Shown: in pieces, positions 35,355 to 44,613 of the stretch
Position numbering within the stretch: position 1 is the first letter of the stretch
Layout: the number at the start of each line of letters is the position of its first letter
NCBI GenBank assembly: GCA_016647705.1
Contig: CM028327.1
Span: forward strand, 43,278,017-43,342,016
Direction: 5' to 3'
Length of the DNA: 64,000 bases
From: Eucommia ulmoides
Lineage: Eukaryota; Streptophyta; Magnoliopsida; Garryales; Eucommiaceae
Made by a program: the position numbers and the translations under genes
Notes under the pieces: generated by a model
What the model was told of the DNA's origin: nothing
Seen by the model: only the letters and a program-made list of their open reading frames with translations
Database searches by the model: none

Positions 35355-38025
35355 TGTGAGACTTAAATCGTAGAACGTACGTCATAAATAGTTGCATTTT
35401 AGAGTATTGAGAAATTTCAAGATGAAAATTTTATTGATTAAAACTCAAATCAAAAGTTGGAGGTCACATTGCAAATTTAAAAACATTACTCTCAACTTGG
35501 GATGCAAATTGCCAATTAAAAATCTAAAATTGAAAATGTTAGGGATCAAATTACAATTTTAGAAACTCATATATATTGAATTGAACTAAAAAAGAAGACT
35601 TTAAGAAATTAGATGGGGGAAAAGAGTAATTTAACAAAAAAAAATTAAACACACACACACACACATATATATACATGCATACGCTCGTGCCTGTGAGACT
35701 GCCGGAAGGGAGAGAACGGGAGAGGCAACGTGGCAAGCTAGGACCGATTTCTACCACTTATTTCATGCAATATATATTCACTCGTACATGTGTATTGATA
35801 AAAAAACCTCCATCACATCTGAAATTTGATAAATTCTAGAGAGAGATAGGACCGGAGCAAGGGAGGGGTTATCGAACTTCCTTGAATCGGCGTTCCTCCG
35901 GCAGGGTGGTTGTGGCTGTTACGCATATGAATGATTGTGTGGGTATCTTCGTCAGTTTTAGGAGAGAGCGAAGGTGGTTCGGCCGGTGGGGTGGTTCGTC
36001 GACGGCGTGACTGGTGCGTTCTTAACATCGTCGGTGAGCGGACGTTGGGTTCGGTTGTTCAGTTTGTCGACGATCTTCGATCTGGTGAGTATTTAAGCGT
36101 ATTTATTTGAACATTCTAGTAGGTGTGTTCATGCTTGTGTATGTGATCGGCGGTAGGATCGCCGGTGGGTTTCGGTTTCGTCCGACAGAGTGTATGTGTT
36201 TCTGATTCTTGTTTCGTGTAGCATGTATATGTGTGTGTTGTTTCGACTGCATTCGTGTGTGATCGTCGCCACGGTGCGGTCGACGGTGTGTGTCACCGCT
36301 ACGGCAGTGCATGCGTGTGTGCGTCCTCTGTTTCGGTTCAATACTGTAGAATGTTGGTATATGGAAGTGTTGTTCGGATTGTCGTCCGTCGACCCTCTGC
36401 GATCGTGTGTGTGGGCGTTCTGATTCGGTGTTGTGCATGTGTGTGTGTGTTTTGCTCTGTTCGGCTGGCAACCGTGCGAGTGGGTGGGTGTGCTCAGCGT
36501 CGTCAGCGTATGTGTGTGTGTGTGTGTGTGTGTGTTTCGATCTGTGTGATCAAGTGTAGGGTGGTCGACGGTGAGGGGGAGAAGTAGTGAGAGAGAAAGT
36601 TTTCGGTAGTGTGGGTGTGGTGAACGGCCGGCATTGAGGTTGAGCATGGGGGGTATTGTGTCGGCGGGAACTTCAAACCATCAAACCAGAAAAGAACAAA
36701 AGAAGAAAAAAAGAAAAAAAAAAAGGAAAATTTTCACAGACAACCCCGATAAAAATCAAAAACCCATCTCGCGGCCCGTGAACGATTCGGAATGAGTGAT
36801 GTTTTTCGTTAAGTTTATTTTAATTTATTAAATTAAATTCTAGTATCAAAATTTTGGAACCGGAATAATAAATTTGGGACCGTTTGTATTACTAAATTTT
36901 ATACAGTAATTTTTAATGAAATAAAAATTAACCGAAATAATAATTTTCATAAGTAAAATGTGGGAAATGGAAAATTTTTGGAACTTAGGGTCTGCATTGC
37001 ACGATTTGATTATTTTGCATAAAATATTAATTTAGGCCCTATCATTACTAGATTCGCAAACGCCAACACCCCGATAGGCTTTGGACGGTACTATTTTTGT
37101 AGCACAAGAAATGAGGTGAGTGTATTGTCTTCTTCCCAAACTATTTTTTATATATATATATGATGATATATGTGTTTACTTACATTGTACGATTTCATAA
37201 ATGATATGGATCAAACAGGTTTTGAGATGAGTTGGTAAAATGAATTTCCGGAGAATTGTGTTGGTTTCTAAAAAGAAGGATTAAAAAAAATAATTTTCGT
37301 TGGATATGGGTGGTTTATATTTCTCCCCAAAAGGGGTGTGGATTATATTTCTCCCTAAAAGGGGTGTGGATATTTCATAGGAAGGCATTCCTATAGATGT
37401 TACGGTACCGTTGCAACTCCCGATCGTGAGGTTAAAACGATCACTATGGCTAGCCAGTGTGTGCTGTGGTGGAGTGGTGGTTTGAGATGTGTGTTTGAGA
37501 GGTGGTGTTTTACTTATATTGGGTGATTTATTATTTATTATGGTGATTGGTATGATATTTATACTGGATGGTTTTGAAATGGAACGTATATTATGAAGAT
37601 TTTTACAAGCTATGTGATGTTTATATACTTATGCTTGATTCATATTTAAATATTGTATTATTTAGAATGTATTATTATGTAAAAATATTTTTATTAAGAA
37701 GGCAGTACACTCGCAGGTAAAACAACTAGGAGTCGGTCCCCTACTGGCACTGGGTAGATTCCGGCGATGGTATAGCGATGGAGTATTTTGGGAGGTGTTG
37801 TCTGAGGCGAAACTAGGAGAGGTTCATTGTTGTTTTATCTTTTGTTGTTATTATAATTCAGGGAAGGGTGTGTCCCTACTTAGAGAAGATGTTTATGGCC
37901 TGATTTTGTGGTTGTATAATATTGAATGCATATTGTCGTTTTCTAGTTTGGTTTGTCGCTCAGGTGATGTCGTGTCGATGTTACGCAGGCCCCATGGTGA
38001 TGGGTGTCCGGGGTGGGGTGTGACA
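35355..38025 (+). mobile_element. Solo LTR 8, inserted in the transposase SWIM exon
   Basis: Starts TGTGAGACTTAAATCG, ends GGGGTGTGACA, flanked by an exact CTTTA (35350-35354 and 38026-38030). Removing the LTR and one repeat rejoins the reading frame of the transposase. Contains (GT)n at 36508-36534 and the conserved tail motifs gcagtacactcgcaggta and aggagtcggtcccctactgg. Confidence 0.9.
37315..37373 (+). repeat. Short minisatellite in LTR 8
   Basis: Two units tatatttctcccc-aaaaggggtgtgga, the sense-strand form of the LTR 5 unit, just before the ggaaggcattcctatagatg segment. Confidence 0.8.
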
Positions 38026-40679
38026 CTTTATCTGCCATTATCTACATGAATATGATCGTCCCACTGTATCAATTGGCACTGATGGAGATGAATGAATCTT
38101 GTAAAGTCCATCGCCAGACGAGGTGATGTTCTATGTTATTCCTTCATTAATCAGTTCACACAACTTGTTATCCCAAAACAGTATGATCTTATCATCCATA
38201 CTTTTTGATTCTTCTCTTCTATTGGACATTAAGTCCATCAACCGTATTCTAATTTTGTCAATCAATAATATTACAAGCAAGTGACGATATTCACTTACCG
38301 AAGAATTGAAATATTCCACTATGTTTGATGTCGTTTCACCGTATCGTTTTTTCCGAAAAAAACGTTACTGAATTTCATTGCGGAAAGATCATGCATGAAT
38401 CGTTAAACTTTTTCTCCCCCTTCGTATATTATCTTATCATACAACATTTTGTAGACTTTCGATGTATGCGTATACGCCAACCCTTTCAATTTCTGAATCA
38501 TTAATTCCTTGAGTGCAGTGTTTTTCCCAGCCATTGCAGCCCTTAGATTCATCTTTAAATATAAGAGGTAGTATCTATGGTGACAATGTGAGAATACATT
38601 CCGTACTCCCTCTGATATACCATTGTGCCGATCTGATATAAACGTGATCACAAGATCCGTCGCAACAGTCTTTCTGAACTCAGACAAAAATCAATTCTAA
38701 TTTTCGTCGTTTTTTGTGTCAACAATTGCAAATGCGATAGGGAACATTCCTGCAGAACAAACCAATCACAAAATTCAATCAGTGCACATATGTTACATGT
38801 AACAAACGTTTATGTGTGCATATGCTATGAAAAAAAAATGTTGTACTATACATTAAATATAAAATAAATTTACACAAGTACTTTGGTTGCCATCTTTTGT
38901 CGTTGCAGCTAATAAATTCTCTTTATATCGGCCAGTAAGAAATGTTCCATCAAGGAACACCATTGGTTGACAAAAGCGAAAACTGTAAATACATGCTTGG
39001 AATGCCACGAACATACGTCTGAAATGTCCTGTTTCCTCGTCATAGTCGAGTGTAATATGACTTTCGGGGTTCGTCTGTCTACATTTATCAACATACCACC
39101 GTAATTGGTTGTATTATGCTGAATAATTCCCAAACACCATTGTTTCGGGCCCTTTTAACACCAAGCCACGCGTTGCGATACGAGATCTCAAGATCATATT
39201 ACCTCTTGAAACTGTCAACAACATCAATAGAATACTTTTTCGGGTTTGTCCGTACGTCATCAGTTAAACAACTAGAAATAATCTCCGTACTCATTCATTT
39301 GTTTTTGTTTGTGCAAAAAGCAGACCCACATATGTGTTCGTTTACCAAATTTCGGATGTAGAATATACCATTTTCACGCATCACACGTCCGTGCACGAAC
39401 CATAGGCATTTTTTTTCCTCTCTAAGTGCACACGCAGCTGTCACACGCACTTTGTCGTTTTTTAGGTAACAAAAATTGAACTCAATCTCAATTGCATAAT
39501 TTTTCAATACATCCCGAAATTCGCTGGTTTTGCTTATGAATTTTTTAACCTTCTCTTGGATCCCATTAGCCCACTGGGATGACAATAATACCTTGTCATT
39601 ACTCTGTTGCAATATGTTTCCATAACTACCTATGTAGTCAAGTTCATTTTTGTTGTCTCCACTACTGTTTAACAGGGTAGTAACACTAGTTGATGCACCA
39701 TTCGATCCACTAGAATAATTCAATCTTCTCTCGATGCACATATCCAGCAGCTCAATCTTCATATGCACTATTAGCAACATCATCTACTCAAAATCGTTTT
39801 GGTCAGCAAGCATTGAATTAGGATGATCGTGCAATGCGTATGACAAATCAAATTTTGACTTAGCTAATTCTGGCCATTTGCTTACAATCTTGTTACACAA
39901 ATTGCTAATGTTATTATTGTTTGCAATCCTCAAAACTGTGGTCACCCCCTCATACTTGCACATACATGTAATTGAAAAATACTCCATGCTGACATACCAA
40001 TAAACATCAAGATTATGTTTTTTTATCCCCCACCTAAAAAATAATGATGTTACATGTAACACACCCCACTTTTTCCTGTTAAATGTAACACGCCCTACGA
40101 ATGTAACATTCAAAAATATATACAGTGTGTGTATGTTAAATGTAACATGCACTATGAATGTAACATGCTATAAGTGCAACGTTATGTGCGTTATATGTTG
40201 CATTCCATTTCGCATGTGCTATGTGTATATGTTACATTTCATACTGTGAACTGTGTGAATCAATCTAAATCATCCAAAAATACTACTATATATGTCGATC
40301 TGCATCAAACAATACTATATCATCCATTTGTAAATGCATTTTTGTACACATATGTTCGATAACAAACGCTTCATCAACGTAAAAACGAGATATTTATAAA
40401 CATTACTATCGAAACCCTAACTATGATATCAAGAGGTCTGTAAAATCGTTATGATTGGCACAAATCAATACGAATAGGTGTTACCTGCTATTGCTCGGCT
40501 CAGAATCATACATCAATTGCCTTTCCATAGCTGCTCTGGTTCGATCGTTATCACTACGTGCACCACTATTTCTTGATTTTGAGATTCGAAATGCAACGTA
40601 TATTAGGAAAAATATGCATGATTTCATATTTATAGTATGTTTTTAAGAATGAAATCTCGTTGCGCGTATAATGGAGGGG

Positions 40680-40827
40680 CAAATCGGTCACCGAAAAATG
40701 TACGGATGACGAATTTAGGACTGATCGGTGCATAGGAAAATCGGCGAGGGATTGCTTTGTTCGGTAATTAAGGAGCGAGATTTATTGGTAAATTACTGTT
40801 AAAACTGGGTCTAGCAAGTAATTATCT
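40680..40827 (-). repeat. Right terminal inverted repeat of the MULE
   Basis: Ends ctagcaagtaattatctc. Read on the minus strand it gives ttaccaataaatctcgc and gtgaccgatttgcccct, matching the left end with moderate divergence. Confidence 0.7.
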
Positions 40828-41594
40828 CTTATTTTAAAATAAAAATATACTAATAAATATTTATAAATATCACCTCAAATTTATATAATATTATAATTTA
40901 GTTCATATTATATATATTATGCTCTAACCCTAATTCAATCTCTTTTACTCTTCTCACTCTTCTTCACACGCACACACACATTCTCGGACTCTCAATTCTC
41001 ATCACAGCCACACACACTTCTCACTCACTTTCCAGTCAAACACTACCAACCATCTTTGCCTCCATCAGTCCACTGCAACACCTTTCTAGCCTCAAACCAA
41101 ACACATCCTCCACCTCTTCATCTCTTTCAATCCCAATTCTCATATCTCTCTCACTTCTCTCTCAAAGTGATTGCAACGGCGAGGGGCTGAGGATCTGCAA
41201 TTATCCCATTGTATTTGTGATTTTTTATTTTTATTTTTGTTGTTGTTTTGTTTAGTTTGTTTTTCTTGAAATTGTATAATTTTTTTTATGTTTGTTCTTT
41301 TGTAAGTGGTGTTAAATGTTAATAGGTCTTTAATGTGTAATAAATTATACATGTCTTTATTGTATTGTATTATCGTGTAACACTATAAATTATTTTGTTG
41401 TGTCAATCCGATAAGTTTTGTGTTTAGGTTTTGTGACATGATAAATTATTGTGTCGTATCGATCCGATAAATTTCATATTTAGGTTTTGTGACACCATAG
41501 CTTATTGTATCGTGTTCGTCTTTCATGTTATTGTATCCAGTCAAACTATGACACAACATGAAACACGATATGATGATATGATTTGCCAATCGTA

Positions 41595-41929
41595 GCTGCT
41601 GGAGTGTTATTTTACAAAAGACCAATGGTAGTAGGGATCCTCAAGTTGTCTCAAATTATTTGATATGGTTGCATTAGGATTCCCATGTTTAAAAGCACTA
41701 TAAAATTTGATAAGTATAAAAGGTAAATAATTACATATATGAAATTTGAAGGGTAAATTTAATTGTTTTGAAAGTGGAAGTATGAAGTTTTTAAACATGA
41801 ATTTTCTTTCCAAATATTTGATTTCTTAATATCTTTTGAAATTAGTTCTGAACAATTAAAATGTCTTTTCGTTTTGATTTATTAATATGATTGTATAGTA
41901 CAAAATTAACATAGCATTTGATTATTATA
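41595..41929. other. Intergenic, no feature recognised
   Basis: AT-rich DNA between the hAT-like element and the next MITE. No coding frame or repeat family was recognised. Confidence 0.4.
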
Positions 41930-42054
41930 CACTACAATTATTGTGATAAAAATTTGGAATCTCACTTCAAAAAAAGTGAAATTTCACTTCAAGATTTGGG
42001 ACAATGATGAAGAATGTCACTATTATGACATTATCACACCAAATAATTGTAGTG
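41930..42054. mobile_element. Small palindromic MITE with CACTA-like ends
   Basis: CACTACAATTATTGTGATAA at the left pairs with TTATCACACCAAATAATTGTAGTG at the right; the centre has gtgaaatttcacttc dyads. The outer bases are CACTA/TAGTG, as in CACTA transposons, but the flanking 3-bp duplication is not evident. Confidence 0.6.
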
Positions 42055-42234
42055 GATCCAAAAAATTAATTGAGAAGAGGCTAACCATTTTTTTAACAAG
42101 TTTATTATATATTTTTGGGATAATAGGTGAGAGATCCTACATTTAAACTCTAATTGGTCAAAACTCTTAGAGGCATTAAAAACTTTTGTTTTAGTCCCAT
42201 ATGTTTTAAAAAGGTAGAAACTTTGCACATATAA

Positions 42235-42725
42235 TAGTCATGCCAATTACATGTAACTATTTTGTGTGTAATATTATTGTAATAATTGCAATTTTTTTAT
42301 TTATTTATTTTTTTAATGTAACAATTTTGTATGTAAAAAATTTATTTGATGTCACAAAATATATATAATTAGTTAAAGGTAACTAATTATATATAACTTT
42401 TTGATTACATGTCTCTGATATATAATTAAAAAAATTTAATATTTTTCAGTTACATGTACCAATTATATGTAATTTTTTAATTACATGTCTCTAATATGTA
42501 ACTGAAAAAAAAAAAAAAAAAGTTTGATTCTTTCAGTTACATGTCTCTGATATGTAACTAAAAAGTTAAAAAATTCAGTTACATTACAAAATATTATACA
42601 TATATATGTAATTGTAACATGTAACTAAAGAACATGTAACAAAAAATATCTATGTGTGAAAAATAACAATTATAAAATTGCAACTAACATTAATTACATG
42701 TAACAGAATTCACTATAAAAATTCA
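42235..42725. repeat. Cluster of ttacatgtaac / ttacatgtctctgatatgta repeats
   Basis: At least eight partly palindromic short units (aattacatgtaactat, gattacatgtctctgatat, cagttacatgtctctgatat, gtaacatgtaactaaag) in AT-rich DNA. They resemble the tgttacatgtaaca motif of the MULE but lie outside it. Confidence 0.65.
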
Positions 42726-43966
42726 ATGTACTCACTAAAGGTTCCCTACAATTCTTACAATTTTCCTACAATTCCTACAATGCGGGACTAAAATATAAAT
42801 AAAATCTAATTTAAAGGATTAAATCAAAACTTAATAATACAAAAAGACTTTTCACCAATTAGATTTTAAAAATAAGACTTTTCATCAATTTTTCCTATAT
42901 TTTTTTATAGGGTTATGTAAAAACCTTCCTGACCCACCACACCGACCTGAATTGGTCCGAAATGACCAAAACCACTCTGTTAAGGCTCTGAAAGGGTCTT
43001 AAACGAGCTTGTGCCTGTAAAAACCAAACCTAGTAGATGTCGTATCAAGTCTTGGACATTCGGGGACATTTGGGCTAATGTAAAATTTTAAAAGAATTTA
43101 ATTATTTTTTTTTAATATAAAGATAATAGTGAAAATTTTCAAAAGTTGAAGAGTGCTTGTCCTCCCTCAATTTAACTCCTGCTAACTTCGTCACAGTCAA
43201 AATAGTTCAAATTTTTTGACAGGCGAAAAAAAAAAAAAAAACCTATATTTTTAAGGATTGTGATACATTTGACACTATAGAATGAAGATTATACCAAAAA
43301 TTCAACTACAAGTTAGGGCTTGACAAAACTCAAAACTAGAGGAAAGAAGTGCCCCCATTTATATACCATAGCAAAAGTAATAAAGATAAGGAGATTATAA
43401 ATAAGGAGAAAAAAAGTACATGTACCTTGTATCATCAAATGAATGAAAACTACCTATCCTTCCCCCCCACCTATCTTACATTCTTGTAAAATCAGAGTTA
43501 TATTATGTTACAAAAATCAAAATCGTGGTCGAATTACAACGACCACATGCTAGTTTCTTTTACAATCGATTAGAGAAGAAAATAATCTCAGCTATAAGAA
43601 ATAGAAGTAAAATTGTCGAAGAAGAAGAAGTTTTTCTGTATCTTTTTGAATGCTCTTCGTGTTTCAACTATGATCTTGTCGAATTTGCGATTTTAAATTT
43701 TGAACACTTCCCCCTGAAATATAAAACCAGCTGCAGAGCAAGCAATAATTTGACAATGCCTGCTTCAATTCGAAGCAATTTCAGAAACAGAGCATTCGAT
43801 CGTGATTCGTGCATACTCACTCACCGCATTGATCAGAGGCGTGAAAGATGAAAAATAATGCAGAAAGTGGAAATCGGGAAAAACCCATCTCCGATCCACA
43901 TACTGCTGCTATAACAGGTTGATTTTCCGATTAAATTTTCCACTTATAATATTACTAATCACTCAA
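42726..43966. other. Intergenic and 3' flank of the lysine-rich gene
   Basis: No separate gene seen. The first part is AT-rich. From about 43960 back to about 43450 the minus strand probably holds the 3' UTR of the gene that stops at 43967. A plus-strand frame at 43525-43851 shows no known features and lies antisense to this UTR. Confidence 0.4.
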
Positions 43967-44582
43967 TCAGTAAGGAATCACATATGGTAAAGCACAGACA
44001 TCAGCTGATTCTATGTGTAGAGCATCAGCCCATACCTGCAGATCATTGTTGATCCCAGCAGAAGAACCCAACTCGGGTTTTGTCGACGAATGTGATTTGT
44101 TGCCAAACAACCACTCTTGATCATCAAAATCGCACCATTCATCCATTTTCGGGACTGAAAGTACTCTGTTCAGATACTTGGAATCGGGATGGGGTGATTT
44201 TTTTCTTGATGTTTCAGAAATTTGATCAACATGGGGAATTGCCAAGGGAGGTTTCATTGATGGTGGCATTGGCCGAGCTTCTACCATGCCATTCACCCTT
44301 TGATCCTTGTTGACCACTTTAAGAACATCAGCTGTCCCCTGCCTATCAGATGAAATTTCCAATTTCCTTCCATTTTGTATTGATGGATGACAGTTCGGCT
44401 TTAGAATCTTATTAGGCCTCACTTCATCGTCTGCACGGTAATATAAACACACACAGTAAATCAGTACTCATAGGCGTAAGTCATAGTTGAACATTGCCTG
44501 GGTGTTGGGGAGATCCTGCACATTTAGTTTCTCACAATGTACAAAAATAAACAAAATCGATTTTTTTCCCAAAAAAAATTAA

Positions 44583-44613
<31 letters not shown>

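Larger units (their letters stand above)
35098..40150 (-). pseudogene. MULE transposase, broken by stops and a solo LTR
   Basis: Minus-strand pieces in order: 40150-39784 (LCNKIVSKWPELAKSKFDLS), then one in-frame TAG before 39783-39295 with the MuDR-type domain (IEFNFCYLKNDKVRVTAAC, LVNEHICGSAF). The DDE core follows: VFLDGTFLTGRYKENLLAAT with the first Asp at 38949-38951, an intron-like gap, FPIAFAIVDTKNDEN*N*FLSEF, and FISDRHNGISEGVRNVF with the second Asp at 38631-38633. TSNIVEYFNSSVSEYRHLL (about 38270-38330) is the segment after the third acidic residue. The SWIM zinc finger is split by solo LTR 8: YSCR*WQ before it and IKGFLYVHGC after it, then a conserved tail with WPKKVRILSRGE ending at 35098. 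Two SWIM cysteines are Tyr. It cannot give active transposase. Confidence 0.85.
12718..40827 (-). mobile_element. Mutator-like element (Kaonashi/KI-MULE type), heavily interrupted
   Basis: Flanked by an exact 9-bp direct repeat TTATTTTAA (12709-12717 and 40828-40836), the size typical of Mutator. The ends align without gaps as imperfect inverted repeats over 50 bp: left GGGGCACTGACTAGCAAG, right (reverse complement) GAGATAATTACTTGCTAG, and both reach TACCRATNAAA. Inside, on the minus strand, are a broken MULE transposase (35098-40150) and a broken Ulp1-like/DUF1985-like gene (13690-21500). That pairing defines the Kaonashi class. Surviving MULE segments are 12718-16056, 20278-22162, 24924-25303, 31032-31441, 35071-35354 and 38031-40827, about 9.1 kb together; the rest is later insertions. 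Confidence 0.85.
12473..41594. mobile_element. hAT-like non-autonomous element, split by the MULE
   Basis: Left part 12473-12717 starts tagggctgacaaaacagat and matches the clean copy at 60568 (gacacgagaccgacac, acgggttattatcgggtc). Right part 40837-41594 ends gatttgccaatcgta, the inverted counterpart, and carries tcgtgtaac, tcgtatcgatccgataa and cgtgttcgtctttcatg. The parts were one element before the insertion of 12718-40827. The 8-bp flanks (tttgttgg / gctgctgg) match at five of eight bases, so this duplication is only suggestive. The right part includes a pyrimidine-rich stretch (about 40925-41160) not seen in the clean copy. Confidence 0.6.

Noticed and set aside
36103-36647. 172- and 122-codon minus frames, plus frames on the opposite strand
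   Set aside because: GT/CA repeats of solo LTR 8 with no protein-like features.
16057-38025. Pairs of LTRs as ends of full-length retrotransposons
   Set aside because: Each LTR has its own distinct 5-bp target duplication, and no gag, protease, reverse transcriptase, integrase, primer site or polypurine tract lies between any two.
43525-43851. 108-codon plus frame
   Set aside because: No recognisable features, antisense to the likely 3' UTR of the lysine-rich gene.
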